This document shows, piece after piece, positions 1-12,120 of a stretch of DNA of 64,000 nucleotides. The position numbers were made by a program, and so were the translations under genes. Below the pieces are notes generated by a model. The model searched no databases, was not told where the DNA came from, and was given only the letters and a program-made list of their open reading frames with translations. Numbering within the stretch: the stretch's first letter is position 1; every line of letters starts with the position of its first letter. This DNA is from Pelobates cultripes (lineage: Eukaryota > Chordata > Amphibia > Anura > Pelobatidae): positions 90,473,027 through 90,537,026 of the forward strand of contig OW240921.1 of assembly GCA_933207985.1 (NCBI GenBank), given 5' to 3'.

Positions 1-77
1 CCCCATTACAGCACATGTTCCCTCATTGCAGCCTATATCCATTATTACTGCCCCTGTTCAATTGCTACAGCCACTCT

Positions 78-232
78 CCCTCCACATTATATCTCCAATC
101 CCTCCACACTACATCTCCTCTCCCTCCACATTACAGCCACTCTCCCTCCACACTACATCTCCTCTCCCTCCACATTACAGCCACTCTCCCTTCACATTAC
201 ATCCCAAATCCTCCCTCACTACAGCCCCTAAC
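78..232. repeat. 22-bp minisatellite
   Basis: About seven tandem copies of a 22-bp pyrimidine-rich unit that begins CCCTCCACA and alternates between an ACATCT and an ACAGCC version, so a 44-bp higher-order period is also visible. The short open frames across it come from the periodic low-complexity sequence and are not genes. Similar, looser CATTACAGCC sequence continues to both sides (1-77 and 233-260). Confidence 0.8.
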
Positions 233-354
233 ACATTACAGCCCTATTTCCCCCATTTCTACTCCTAACACGTATTTATGAAGGCAGGATTGGTGAGGGC
301 CCATCAGCACAATCTTACCCACGGCCAATTTAATATTAAAGCTGGCCCTGCTTG

Positions 355-434
355 ACGGGTGCCATTGTAATGATATAATCAATGTTATCTACTTCACCTG
401 TCAGTAGTTTTAATGTTTAATGGCTGATCAGTGA
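355..434 (-). mobile_element. Tc1/mariner terminal fragment
   Basis: This 80-bp piece matches the right end of the elements at 37261-38109 and about 61000-61498: GGTGCCATTGTAA, then TCAATGTTATCTACTTCACC, then TTTTAATG and GGCTGATCAGTG. Only the outer end survives; no transposase sequence is present. The strand follows the transposase direction in the better copies. Confidence 0.7.
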
Positions 435-930
435 ATGAACTATGGTAGTCCATCCTTGGACCAAACGTTTTTTAATTGTGTCCACACTTCAGCACCTCCT
501 GCCCGTAACTAAACTACTTTATTGTTATTTTCAGAATAACTTTGTTGCGGAAAGTCTTATATAGTATGTATGGTTTTATTAGAAACTCCACTTCTGACTC
601 ATTAGCGTATTTACGTTTGAGCTAACAGCAGCCAGACTCACCCATCCATGGTTTCCTTGATGTTTGGGGAAGGGGAAGGTGAGTTTACACTAGAGTCACC
701 AGTACAGTGGCATCGCTAGGGAGGTGCCAGAGGGTGCCATGAGCCCCCTACATCATGCCGTGCCCCCACTTGTGCCCTCCCAAATGCAGGGCCAAATGTA
801 TCAAGGGATGTGCGAGCCTCAGGGGTCAATAAACTGCTTCCTCAATGACAGGAGGAAGCACCGGGGATGTCCATGCGGTCAGTTTGGGATAGATGCAGCC
901 AGGGCTGGCCATGGGCCTTTAGGTGAAAAA

Positions 931-1478
931 TCACACACACAGATTTACAGTGACACACAGGCAGACAGTGACGCATACACAGTTACAGTGACACACAGGC
1001 AGACAGTCACACACACACAGGCAGACAGTCACACACACGCAGCCAACCACAAACACAGAGGCAGACAGCCACACACACACACAAAGGCAGACAGTCACAC
1101 AAACACACACACACACAAACATACGCACAGGCAGATAGACACACACACAGGCAGACACACACATACGTACAGGCAGATAGACACACACACACACAGGCAG
1201 ACAGCCACAAACACAGACAGTCACACACACAGAGGCAGACAGCCACACACACACAGGCAGACAGCCACACACACACACACAGGCAGACAGTCACACACAC
1301 ACTTACAGTCAAATACACACAGACACAGTTACAGTCACACACACAGTTACAGTCAGATACACACACAGGCAGACAGCCACACACACAGACACACAGTTAC
1401 AGTCACACACACAGTTACAGTCGGACACACACAGGCAGACACACACACAGAGGCAGACACAGTCACACATACAGTTAC
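931..1478. repeat. CA-rich minisatellite (ACAGGCAGACAGTCAC type)
   Basis: About 550 bp of irregular tandem units built from ACACACAGGCAGACAG, CAGTCACACACAC and ACAGTTACAGTC. The array sits inside a repeat that starts near 707 with GGCATCGCTAGGG and runs to about 1560. Frames are open on both strands (a 281-codon frame on + and 115 to 125 codons on -), but this follows from the repeat and I do not regard them as genes. Confidence 0.85.
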
Positions 1479-1679
1479 CTCTGTCCATTATGGGCTGGAA
1501 GGCAGTTGTAGAGGCAGTGCAGCTACTGGAGATGTACTTCCCACTTTCCTGTGCAGCAGTTACCCCTGAACGACACGTCTTCTGGGCGCTTTAGCTCTGC
1601 CCCCACCATTATCTGGCACCACCCCCACCACACAGTAAGCCCCCCACCGCATTGTTTTTTAGTTTTTTTTTAATAACCC

Positions 1680-2020
1680 CAGGTGGAGAATAATGAAGTC
1701 CTCCACCTGGGTAGCCGGACCTGTGTGGACATTAGACTGCTAGAGTAGGACCTGCCAAGAATGGGTACATTGACGTTGTGGCAGGCTTATGCAATATATG
1801 ATCATATAATGTAACTAAACCCCCATTCATTTTTGACTAGGCGAGGTGTTTTTAAAGAAAACTATTACAATCTCTAAGATTTGAAATCATTGTTTAGTGA
1901 ATAAGCGAGTGCGCTGGATTCTGTTTTTTGTATATTTTGGCCCCAGCAACACCCTATAATGTATGCATGTTCAGGTGAGTGCAGCCCTCTTGGTTTCATA
2001 TATATATATACACACACGCG
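1680..2020 (+). repeat. Interspersed repeat, family shared with 34826-35356
   Basis: The sequence from the ATTAGACTG / GGACCTGCCAA block through TACATTGACGTTGTGGCAGG, ATGATCATATAATGTAAC and GGTGAGTGCAGCC is the diverged reverse complement of the repeat at 34826-35356. A hairpin of about 10 bp (CCAGGTGGAG / CTCCACCTGG) lies at its left side, 1680-1710. No coding capacity is visible, so the class is unknown. Confidence 0.6.
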
Positions 2021-2039
2021 CACATTTTATAACTGCCCC

Positions 2040-3330
2040 CCTACTTATGTCCCTGTCCCACCATGGGCCCCCTTAAATATGAATCCTAGAGAGGCCAATG
2101 CACCAGTACAATGGTGAAAAAAATTGTAGGCTTGTTCTTTTGTTTCTACATTGTGGTAGAATACTATAGCCAAAGAGTAATTGAATTTGCAGTGTTGTCT
2201 GTTTGTCCTTAGGATTTGAATGTAACTGCAATACATGACTCCTAAAAAATACTTTATAATTTATTAAAGTAAATTTTATTATTTCCCTTTTTTTTTTCAA
2301 TGCAAAACTTACTTACATTTTCAACAATTTATAAATCTCCACTTTTGTAATAATTATTTATTCTTTTGTTGGTTTTTTTAATGCATTTATTTATTCTAGC
2401 CCAACTGTGACATGATCCATAGAGGATGGAATTTGGGTGACCTTGGAGGGTAGCTGCGTGCATCGTGCAGAGTAATGTAATGCCCTGACCTTGGCCTGCT
2501 GTGCCAATGTTCAGGCATTGTCTTTGTTTCTCCTCCGTGTTTGGTAAATTAAAGTGCGTGGGCATGAAACCAATCACGTCAGGACCCTCAAACAAAGCCA
2601 GCCTTTGAAAGCCATTTATTTAACACATTTTGCTTTTGCAAAATGAAATCACAACAATAGAATCATATGCTTGTAATTAAGTGGAAAGAAGAAAACAGAG
2701 GGATGCAGAAGACAAACAGCATGCACCCTGCAACGGGCAGATATTTAGAAACTGAAATTAACCATTTCAATACGATGCACCATAATTCCTATTTTATTTT
2801 GTTTTTGGTTTTTTTAAAATAATTACTTCCAGTTAGTTAAATGCAGTGGTTGAAGTCAGGTACATTAATATTTTGTGGTCCTCTATCATTGCTGGTAATG
2901 CTGGGGGTCTTTGCAATGCCTCTACTGACCTCTTTGTAAGAGCTATTTCTTGGATGGCACAGATTTCATGCATGGGACAGATCTCTTGAAAACACATATA
3001 TTCCGTTGGTAAACATATCTTACATAAAACTGATTCTTAATAAATTTGATAATACATAAATCTCTTACATGGCATTTAGCTCATGCATCTCATAGATCTG
3101 TCATGGCACTATATGTAACGCAGATCTGTTGTATGGCAGGAAATTCTCACACAAAACAAAAGTCACACAGGGCACAGATCTTGTAGCCTATGCCTTGACA
3201 GGGCCAGCAGTTAGGCATAGTAACCAGTTTAAATGAATTGGTAAGTTGGTGGCAGAGCTTGTTGGGATATATACTGTATCTAATATACTGTACTAACACC
3301 ATCCACTTCCTCTGGGGTCAGCCCCAGTGA
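2040..3330. other. AT-rich spacer, no gene seen
   Basis: No open frame resembling a protein family, no RNA gene and no clear transposon end was found. The region is AT-rich with short T and A runs. Confidence 0.5.
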
Positions 3331-3363
3331 GGGTCGGCACAATGTTGCCCTGGCTGAGCAATT

Positions 3364-3747
3364 ATGCTAATCCAGGTGAGGCAAAGTTATTGTTCAATGG
3401 TTGTTTTTTTTTGGGGGGGGGGTTCCAATTCGGTCGCGGATCACCCAGAGGTGGTTCATGATAAATTGTCTAAAGATGTCCAACTTGGGAGGATGGCGCG
3501 GCTGTTCGCATTGTCTCCTTTGGCCGATTTACAGATTTCACTGCTGGGAGTGATCCCTAAGAAAGAAAAGGATAAGTTCCATTTAATCATTCATTTGTCG
3601 TATCTGAAAGAATCTTCAGTAAATTATGATATTGATGCAGCCCTATGTTCTGTGTCCTATTCATTATTCAACCAAGTGCTTGACTTGGTTCAGAAGCCAG
3701 GACACGGAGCATTGATGGCAAAGGCAGATGTGGAGTCAGTGGCCTGA
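3364..3747 (+). pseudogene. DIRS-type reverse transcriptase fragment
   Basis: From about 3440 the frame reads residues typical of the start of DIRS-family RTs: VQLGRMARLFALSP, LLGVIPKKEKDKFHLIIHLS, a VNYDIDAALCSVSYSLF segment and ALMAKADVES. It stops at a TGA (3745-3747) before the catalytic YxDD region, which is not found downstream, so the polymerase is truncated. The 128-codon length is far below the usual full RT-RNase H. The leading G-rich tract (about 3400-3422) is probably not coding. Confidence 0.65.
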
Positions 3748-4076
3748 GGCTTGGAAGTCTAGCCCACTTATATGGAAAATTGGGAGCATTTTCGGCTGGC
3801 AGCTCCAGGGGCACAGGTGGTGGCAGCTTGGGACATCCTGCATGGAGGATTCATAAGGAGTTCTCTGGTGCCTGGCACATAGGCTGCCTATGTTAAGGTC
3901 TGAATTGTGTGGGATGAGGCGGTTGGTTGTGCCAGGGTTTCACATTCACGGAAAGTGTGGTTGGATACTGTGACAGTCGTCTCCATTGGTGATTTATCAG
4001 AATATAGCAGCATTGTCGTTTTATTTTTAAATTAAATGGTTGGGAAGACCTTGCCAAACATTTTATAGTTCATCAA

Positions 4077-4475
4077 GTGCTGCTGTGTTTTCGGAGGGGT
4101 AAAAAGACTGTGGACACTGGAAGGCTGGTATCTTTTGAGATCCCACAGAGCTTGGTGAGTGTTCTGCCGGGGGTTCATCTTTGGTGGTTTTATTTTCGGT
4201 TTCTTTCATGTGGGTTTTTTTGGGGGGCTTTTCGGATTGCTGAACTGGCGAGTAGTAATCGGGCTGGTGTAAGTGGGATCCTGTGTGCGGACGTCGAATT
4301 AGGGACAGATAGGGTGTCAATTCGGTTGGGCTGCTCCAAGATGGATGTGTTTGGCAAGGGTTGTATGGTTACATTATTTTCCCTGCCAAGGTTGGAGGCT
4401 TCACGTCTGGGTCTTGGGGATGATATGTCAATCAATTGGTTTAGGTCCTACCTGCAGACGGAGAGGCTTGTGTGA
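4077..4475 (+). pseudogene. Tyrosine recombinase fragment of the DIRS/Ngaro element
   Basis: The frame contains a segment like the box-A region of DIRS tyrosine recombinases: a hydrophobic stretch, then WGAFRIAELASS, whose R would be the first catalytic arginine, then DRVSIRLGCSKMDVFGKG. The C-terminal half with the H-x-x-R and catalytic Y is not recognisable in this frame, so the copy is dead. It sits between the RT fragment and the hydrolase remnant. Confidence 0.6.
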
Positions 4476-4559
4476 AATGGGGGTATGGAGAAGGGGATGT
4501 TTTTTCTGGTGTTTTTGTTTGTTTTTATTTTGGGTTGGGTGGCCTGGTTGGTGAGCCAT

Positions 4560-5030
4560 TCTTACATATATTGGTCGCAGTAGAGAGCCGTAGTTCAGAG
4601 ACATGGAATGCAGCTGGACTTTCCTCTGGAGCTAGTGACACTTGTGTGGTTAGGATTTCAGGGTTTTGGTTGGCAGAGCATTAGTGGGGAGATATTTCAG
4701 AGGGTGGCAGTGGGTCCTGCTCCTGATGTGTTGTTGATTCACGTTAGGGGTAAAGGTTTGGAGAGTTAGTCCGGTTGATGAAGAGGGATGTAGACTGGCT
4801 GAGGAAGCTTGTTCCGAATGTGGTGGAGGTCCGAGATGGTTCCACCATTCGACAGCACATTGTCCGGGGGAAATGAATAAGATGATGTTATTTATTATGC
4901 ATGCTTCCGGAGTATTTCAGGTGGGATGTTGTACATCTCTCGGATGTGGGATATGACCTGCTTAATCTTGGTTTTCAGGAGGGTATTAAGAGGGCCCTGT
5001 TTTTATGTGGTTTTTACTCAGTAGCTTTAG
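4560..5030 (+). pseudogene. SGNH-hydrolase-like domain remnant of the DIRS/Ngaro element
   Basis: Frames in this stretch, broken by several shifts, read PAPDVLLIHVRGK, then LMKRDVDWLRKLVPN, and later RWDVVHLSDVGYDLLNLGFQ. These resemble the PDVLVIHLGGND, MKRDL and DGVHLS blocks of the esterase-like ORF carried by vertebrate Ngaro/DIRS elements. The last block keeps the spacing of the D-x-x-H catalytic pair. Frameshifts prevent a single product. Confidence 0.5.
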
Positions 5031-5581
5031 GAGATCTAGCCCTAAGCTGTGGTGGGGAATGGCCAGGTTAAACTGGGGGGTAGATGGAGTAGGAAGTGGG
5101 CATGGCTAGGTCATTGTTAAAGTTGGTATGTAGGTTCAAGCTCGTTGGTGGATCCGTACCTGGGGGTGTAGGGCTGTCTTGGTACACCCCTACGGTTTAA
5201 TCAATTGGAAATGGGGCCATTTGGACAGCCATGTTATGAGTTATTTGTTATTTATATGTTGTGTATTGTTATTATCTGTGTTGGATCATTTCCAGGGGTA
5301 TTTAATGTATGTTGGATGTTGGTTTTAAATATTGTTAAAGATTTGTTGGCAATGACCTTATTTTGTTATAATTTAAATAATAATTTAATAAAGCTGTGGC
5401 AAAATATTTTCCAACAGTAAAATCTGTGTCAGTGTTTTAATGGGGTTCAGGGTAGTTGTTAGCGAATATACCAAAGAAGCGACTATGTGCATGTCACGTA
5501 TATGGCACTGATCTCTTGCATGGATTACATAATAATGTATTGAATAAAACAGATATGATGTATGGTAAATACGTTTTGCTT

Positions 5582-5940
5582 AAAGGGACACTGTATTCAC
5601 TATAACCACTTCATCTCATTGAATTAGTTATAGTGTGTGGAGGCCTCATGCATTGTCCCTCCATTCAGTTTTAAACCATTTTTCGAGACGTTTAACACTA
5701 AACGAGGTTCCCTGGCTTCCCACAGTCCCGCCCCCACTGGGGTTGTGGCTAAGGCAGAGATTATACTCTTCCTTCTAGCCATACCAATTCATACCTGCAA
5801 TGGTACTGAGATAAGCTGAAAGTTGTCAGTGGACATTCTCAGCCAATCACAGCCTCCCATTGCTTCTCAATTTAATGCTTCCTCATAAGCCAAAGCAGCA
5901 CAGAAAGCTTGCTGTGGACTCTTGTTTGGCATTAAAACAT
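5582..5940. mobile_element. T2/Kolobok-like MITE, left end only
   Basis: The sequence TTAAAGGGACACTGTATTCAC begins a segment of the same style as the complete T2-MITEs in this window (TTAA target, AAAGGGA terminus, GACACTATAGTCAC-like subterminal). A matching CCCTTTAA right end was not found before the L1 material that starts near 5950, so the right side is missing or displaced. Confidence 0.45.
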
Positions 5941-5949
5941 TAAAAAGGG

Positions 5950-6202
5950 TTTAATGGAGTGCAGGACCTCCGGCCCTGCAGAAAGGATGCATGGCGGGCT
6001 AGCTCCATGGCAGTAAAGTCCAAACAAAGCGACCCTCTCAGTCCCGCAACAAATGTATATCCTAACGGTGCATGAACAGCAGCAGTGCGTAATGGCACCC
6101 CACAAGACCCCAAGGGCTCAATTTCTTCTGCCCCGGCATAAAAGAAAAATGGAGGCCTACCCAACATGGCGATGGTGTGTCCTCGCCCTCAAGACTGTCT
6201 GA
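5950..6202 (+). mobile_element. 5' part of L1-B (interrupted L1-like element)
   Basis: This segment ends in AAGACTGTCTGA, which is repeated at 12456-12467. When the inserted L1-A and one copy of that 12-mer are left out, the frame across the junction runs on into the ORF1 sequence at 12468 onward. The 5' limit of L1-B is not defined by the sequence. Confidence 0.6.
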
Positions 6203-6364
6203 TTGAGGGGGGGGAGGGGAGCAATGACGTAGGACGCACGCACGCTTCCGGTGGCGCGATCTGTGCGAGTCCAGCGAGTCCGACGAGAAAGCGAGGAGAA
6301 TGTCAGCGGCATAATTCGGATTTGGATTGCTGGTAACCTGGGAGAGTTGGGGGACGGAGGTCTC

Positions 6365-7010
6365 AAACAAACATTGAAGAAGCCTGCACTGGTAAAAGAG
6401 CTGCTGCAATAATAAGCTTTACTTGCCGATTAAATTGACTAAGCTGACTAAGTTCACTAAATCGGATGAGCACTGAGAAAAGGTGCAGGCTGTGAGCTCG
6501 CTGCAATAAAAAAGCTAAACCTGCAGATTAAGTTGATTAAGCTTACTGGGAGAAGGTGCAGGCTGTGGGATCAGAACGGGAGAAGAGGAGTTGCATTTTT
6601 TTTTATTTTTTTTTATTTTATGCAGAAGGATGGCACTCCAGAACTCCCTATATCATTTATCACTATACACAGCCGAATATTGTGAGTGAAGGTCCTGACA
6701 GGTACTGGCAGTAAGTGCAGTAAGGGCTGACAAAAGGAAAAATAAAGGAAGAAGCCTGTACTGATTAAACAGCACTAATAATAAGTGGTCTTGATAGGAC
6801 TGAACTTGCTGATTTGGCTGACTATACAGGCTGGGCGAATGGAGAAGGTGCATGCTGTGGGTTCAGACCAGGAGTAGTGGAGTTTCACTTTGTCTATTCT
6901 TTCCATCCCTATAGGATGAACATTAATTGATCACTATAATTAGATGCTCACTGCGAATGAAGGTCCTGGCAGGTTCTGGCAGTAAGGGCTGCTAAAAAGC
7001 AATTGGAAAG
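6365..7010 (+). repeat. Imperfect tandem repeat in the L1-A 5' region
   Basis: Two diverged units can be matched. Both contain GAAGCCTGCACTG / GAAGCCTGTACTG, then AAGGTGCAGGCTGTGGG / AAGGTGCATGCTGTGGG, then a TGAAGGTCCTGACAGG / TGAAGGTCCTGGCAGG block and GGCAGTAAG. Unit 1 spans about 6365-6740 and unit 2 about 6745-7010. Repeated 5' UTR monomers are known in several L1 lineages; that this is their role here is inference. Confidence 0.6.
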
Positions 7011-7801
7011 CATATTAAATCAATTATTGTATCTATTTCATTATTGGTACAGAAAATTATATAATCAAATTGCCATATTGCGAGATATACTGCTATTCAG
7101 TAAAAATAATCACTATACTCGCTGGAGACAGGAATAAGTTGGTCTCTTAAAAATGACCTCTAGGAAATATCCTGAAAACAGGATAAAAAAACAGGATTTA
7201 GATATAAATTATTATGGGGTTTTTCATGTGGTAACACTAGATGGTAAAATGTTTATTTTTGCATGATAATTGATCAACTCAGATGTATATAGAGTTAAGT
7301 AAACACCCAAATAAGGTATAGGACTATTGGTTAATAACACTGTGGAGGTATTTATAATACTGAATTATAAAGGTAATGGTGGACAAAGTGCATTAAGGTT
7401 GGGGGCACTAATTATTAACTTGTCTCTACACATAGTAATTTAGATAACAATTGTGGGATATATATAATTTTGTGACATTAATTGGAATTTGGAAATTTAG
7501 GTGATAATATAAATTGGTGGTATCCATTTATAACTGATAAAAGCACTAGAAGAAAGTAGTGGAGCATGTGCAATTAATAAGAAGGGGCATCCATGGCATG
7601 AATCACTAAGAGTAATGGTTGATAAATAGTACCAATAACTAGGACACTGTGCACTTAGTTGGGTAAAAAGGTGTTTCAGAGGATTGAAACTGTAATATAA
7701 TAATTTAGCTAAGTATGATATGTATATATGGATGAGAAGTATGAAGTGTGGGGGAACAACTGTTAAGCGATAAGATATTGTAAATAGATAGAAGAATCCT
7801 T

Positions 7802-7806
<5 letters not shown>

Positions 7807-7846
<40 letters not shown>
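7807..7846. repeat. (TC)n microsatellite
   Basis: About 20 TC dinucleotides inside the 5' region of L1-A. Confidence 0.9.
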
Positions 7847-7847
<1 letters not shown>

Positions 7848-7870
7848 CCCCTATTTTTCCATTTTTTTCT

Positions 7871-8030
7871 CAACCTTAGGATGTGTTCCAACAGAATGAG
7901 ACTTGCAATGACGGTTTCTTCCATTAGTCTTCTTTATTTTTCTAATTTTCTTAACCTTAGGATGTGCCCCAACAGAATGAGACTTGCAATGATGATTTCT
8001 TTCAATAGTCTTTTTTATTTTTTGTCTGTA
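7871..8030 (+). repeat. 81-bp tandem duplication
   Basis: Two adjacent copies, offset by 81 bp, both read AACCTTAGGATGTG then CCAACAGAATGAGACTTGCA and TCTT/TTAT tracts, with a few substitutions. They lie between the 5' region and ORF2 of L1-A, where ORF1 would be expected. Confidence 0.75.
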
Positions 8031-8280
8031 ATAGATAGGCTATTTTAAGATTACTAACTCGCTGAGATGAGCCAGATTGTTCCACCTAGTTAAGAGTAGC
8101 TACGATTAGTAGTTTCAGTACTCTTTGAGAACATGCAGGGTTTGCATGTGGATAGTCCCAATGGGAAGATTAAGGACTATGGGTTTGGGGTTTGTAAAGA
8201 GATGGATAGGCTCTTGTTTGTAAGTGTTGTTATGTCTAAACCAGTCATCATAGGAAAAAGGAAAAAGGACGAATATAATT

Positions 8281-11200
8281 ATGGTTAGGATGCTCACAAT
8301 AAACACCCAGGGTCTCAATAGTCCGCAAAAAAGAAAGGCTTTAATAGAGATGATTAAAGAGGAAAGAATACAAGTTTGCTTTATACAAGAGACCCATTGG
8401 GTGGAATCTAATAAAGAATATTATTTAGGGAAGCAAACTGCTTTTGTGATTAAAGCTTCTATGAAGGTAGGGAAAAAGAGTGGAGTAGCTATCTGGATTG
8501 GGAAAGATATAGTTTGGGAAGTTTTGTATCAGGAAACTGACGCAATGGATAGATACATTATATTGATTTGTAAATTAAATAATGAGATATACACTCTAGC
8601 TAATATTTATGCTCCTAATTCGGGGCAAGTGGCTTTTGTAAGAGAAGTATTAGATAAAGTAGATAAAATCTCAAGAGGTAAGGTGATACTGGCTGGAGAC
8701 TTTAATTGCGTTTTGGACACGGAATGGGACAAAAGAACGAAAAAAGGGGTCAAAATAGATACAGCTTTACAGCGCAAGGCGAAAGCCCTTTCCACTGTTG
8801 TGAAAAAGTCTGCTTTATATGATGTCTGGAGAATTTTCCATCCCCAGGAATATGATTTTACGCATTTTTCGTATAGACATTGCTCTTATGCTAGAATAGA
8901 CATGTTGCTAGGTAATATAGCATTAGTAGGGTCCATTAAAAAAGTATTAATCAAATCAATAATATGGTCAGACCATAATGCGGTAATATGGGAAATACAT
9001 CAGAAACAGAAACAAATTTATAGACAATGGAGATTAAATGAATCACTTTTGAGAAGCGAAGATAATAAAGATTATATTGCCAAAATGACAGATTACTACT
9101 TCTTAGAGAATAAAGATTCGGAACCTGGGAGTAGGTGGTTAGCATATAAGGCGGTTATAAGGGGCCATTTTATTAAGATAGGAGCATATGAGAATAAGAA
9201 AAGAAGGAATAACCTAGCAGATATGTATATTTCTTTATATAAACTAGAAAAAAGTAATAAAGAATCTCCAACTAAAGAAAAGGCAGAACAAATTTGAATA
9301 AATAAGAACAATCTCAATGCTCTAAATATGAAACGGATAGCCAATAATTTGGAGAAATTAGAACAAAAATGGTATATGAAAAAAAATCGTATAGATAGAC
9401 ATGGGCGTCCGCAGNNNNNNNNNNNNNNNNNNNNNNNNNNNNNNNNNNNNNNNNNNNNNNNNNNNNNNNNNNNNNNNNNNNNNNNNNNNNNNNNNNNNNN
9501 NNNNNNNNNNNNNNATTGACAAAATAATACATAAAGATAAGATATATAGAGCCCCTAATGATATAGGCTGGATATTTAATGATTATTACAAACCTTTATA
9601 CAACAGTGCGGATACTACTCAAATAGGGAATTTGGCAGATTTTATTAAGGGTCTTAATATTCCTACTACTAATAAAAAACAACAGGAAACTATAGATAGA
9701 GCTATAGAGGAGGCAGAGGTCGCAGAAGCCATTGACGCTCTGAAGAAAAAAAAAGCCCCAGGACCTTATGGATTCAGGGAATCCTTTTATAAAATCTTTA
9801 AGAATAAAATCGTAACGGAATTGACCTCAGCCTTCAATAACTTTAGCAGGCTGGCTAAATGTCCAGCGGAATTTCTTGCGGCTAATATTCTTCCTATCCC
9901 CAAACAGAATAAAGACCCTTCTTATGTAAAAAATTACAGGCCGATATCCCTAATTAATACAGACACAAAAATTTTATCATCAATTATCGCTGTTAGATTA
10001 AAAAAAGGTTGTGGAATTAGTTGTTTCTAAAGACCAAGTGGGATTTGTCCCTGGACGTAGTTCAGTTAATAATATCAGGAAAATAGTGGATATCTTGGAT
10101 TTGGCAAAAAAAGAACATAAAGAATTGGCTATCCTTGCATTAGATGCAGAAAAAGCCTTTGACCTGGTTGAGTGGGGCTTTATGATGCAGATTTTAAAAC
10201 TATATCGCTTTGGTGAACAGCTGTGCAACGCGGTCAAAGCTTTATATTGTGCCCCTATAGCCAGAACTATAGGACAACATATTTGTGCTGATTGGTTTCC
10301 CCTTGGCTATGGGACCAGACAAGGATGCCCATTGTCACCTTTGCTTTATATCCTAACGAATGAAATTCTAGCAATTAAGATAAGAGAAAGCAACAGTATA
10401 CAGGGATACCCTTTATCTAAAGGAGAAATAAAGGTTAGTATGTATGCAGACGACATACTGGTGACACTTACGAAATCCTTATAAATCCCTGCCTGCCTTA
10501 CTGGAAGTGATCAAGGCTTATTCAATATTTTCCAACTACAAATTAAACATAGATAAAACTGTAATTATGGGTATCAATCTAGATGAGACATCTAAAGTAG
10601 CTATGCAGCAAAACTATGATCTATTATAGACAGAAAAGGAATTTAATTATTTGGGAATTAAAATTTCACCGGATGTAAACAATTTAATGGAAGCAAATTT
10701 CATGGCCGTACTGAAAGAGATGAATTATATACTTAAATTGAATACTATGTTTATATCATGGTTTGGTAGGATCAATGTGATAAAGGCTTATATTATCCCT
10801 AAATGGTTATACATATTTAGACATCTTCCCATCCAAATACTGGATAGTTGGTTAAATATGGCTCAGAGGAGCATTTCTAAATTTATCTGGCATGGTAAAA
10901 AACCGCGAACAAACTACCGTCATATGGCATATAAAGTAAAGGAGGGGGGGTTGGGTATGCCTATTTTGAAAAATTATTATTATGCAAATATGATCAGCCA
11001 CATTTATTTAATGCAAATTCCAGAGGCCGTTGATGAAAGCTGGTATCATATTGAGAGCCAACAAACTCAGATAAAAGATCTCTCCTGCCTATTATGGAAT
11101 ATTCATTATCCAAACTGGAGGGAAATAGGAGAGAATTGTTTCATTATTGGGCATCTTGGAAAGTTTTGGTCTATGATTAAGAGCAAGATGGGAGGAAAGA

Positions 11201-12120
11201 ATAAAATTATTAATAGCCTTAGTATTAAAGCTTTGGAGAATAACTTACATGACCTATCATTAATTACCTGGAAGAGATGTGGCATTGTGAAGGTCTCAGA
11301 TCTATATAAAGATGGGAGGATTAAAACCTTTCCAAATTTGAATTTAGAATATGATCTCCCTTGTAAAGAGGTGTTTTCTTACCTTAGGGTAAAAGGCTTT
11401 TTACAAAACTCTGTTATGAAAGGAGACGATCAATTAACGGTTACTCTCAATAAAATATTCTGTGAACATATAACTCCCAAGGTAATGGCCAAATCATATG
11501 CTTTAATATCATGCCTAACAGCGGGGGTGGAAAATAAAAATAAGTATATGAATAAATGGTCTGAACTTTTACAGATTCATATAAATGAGAAAGATTGGCT
11601 GGTGGCAATAAAAAGATTTAGCCGAGACATACATTGTTTGAATATAAAGAAGAACCAATATAAAGTGATGCATTTTTGGTATCTGGATCCCAAAAAAATC
11701 TCCAAGTTCTCCTGTAATAAAGATACCAAATGCTGGAGGTGTCTCAAAGATGAGGCAGACTATATTCATATGTGGTGGAAATATGAAGTAGCAGCTAAAT
11801 TATGGAATATAACTTATGAAAAACTTCAGGCCCTAGGGAAATTTAAAATAGACAAAAGAATTGAAATAGCAATATTACATCTGGATTGGCCGGTTTTACA
11901 TCCTAGACAGGCCTTAATGTTAACTCACTTCTTTTCGGCCACAAAATTATTATTGGCCAAAAATTGGAAATCGGCGGATTCGGTTAGCTGGCCAATGGTA
12001 AAAAAACAAATTGTATTCCAGTGTAAAATGGAACAGGGTCTTAAGTGGATTAATAAAAAGGCTAAGCAGAATAGTAGTTGGATAGCTGAATGGATAGATA
12101 ACTTGATTGACCTTGAGTGA
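8281..12120 (+). pseudogene. L1 ORF2 (endonuclease-reverse transcriptase), broken
   Basis: Residues 1-338 (from 8281) form an apurinic-like endonuclease domain, with INTQGLNSPQKR, VCFIQETHW, LAGDFNCV and SDHNAV motifs. After the gap come RT blocks: KKKAPGPYGF, NYRPISLINTDTKI, QVGFVPGRSSVNN, ALDAEKAFDLVEW, GTRQGCPLSPLLY and the catalytic YADD near 10440. The C-terminal region (10651-12120) keeps a CWRC..DEADYIHMWW zinc-knuckle-like motif. Breaks seen are a TGA at 9295-9297, a frameshift in an A-run near 10005, a frameshift near 10475 and a TAG at 10627-10629. The intact element would nick DNA and copy its RNA in place; this copy cannot. Confidence 0.85.
9415..9514. other. Assembly gap (100 N)
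   Basis: Exactly 100 N, the usual placeholder for a gap of unknown size. It falls between the endonuclease and RT parts of L1-A ORF2, so some ORF2 sequence is missing. Confidence 0.99.

Larger units (their letters stand above)
3364..5440 (+). mobile_element. Decayed DIRS/Ngaro-type tyrosine-recombinase retrotransposon
   Basis: Three protein remnants lie in order on the + strand: a DIRS-like reverse transcriptase N-terminal part, a tyrosine recombinase, and an SGNH-hydrolase-like domain. Frameshifts, stops and a large deletion after the RT start separate them. This combination is known from vertebrate Ngaro/DIRS elements (established knowledge of these families). The 3' side ends in non-coding sequence with AATAAAGCTGTGG near 5385. 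The characteristic split direct repeats were not located, so both ends are approximate. Confidence 0.65.

Noticed and set aside
724..1569. 281-codon open frame on +, H/T/Q-rich
   Set aside because: It follows the CA-rich minisatellite; the complementary strand is equally open. No family similarity and no splice or start context.
5205..5420. 71-codon hydrophobic frame on + as a small membrane protein
   Set aside because: It lies in the T-rich 3' region of the Ngaro-like element and has no family features.
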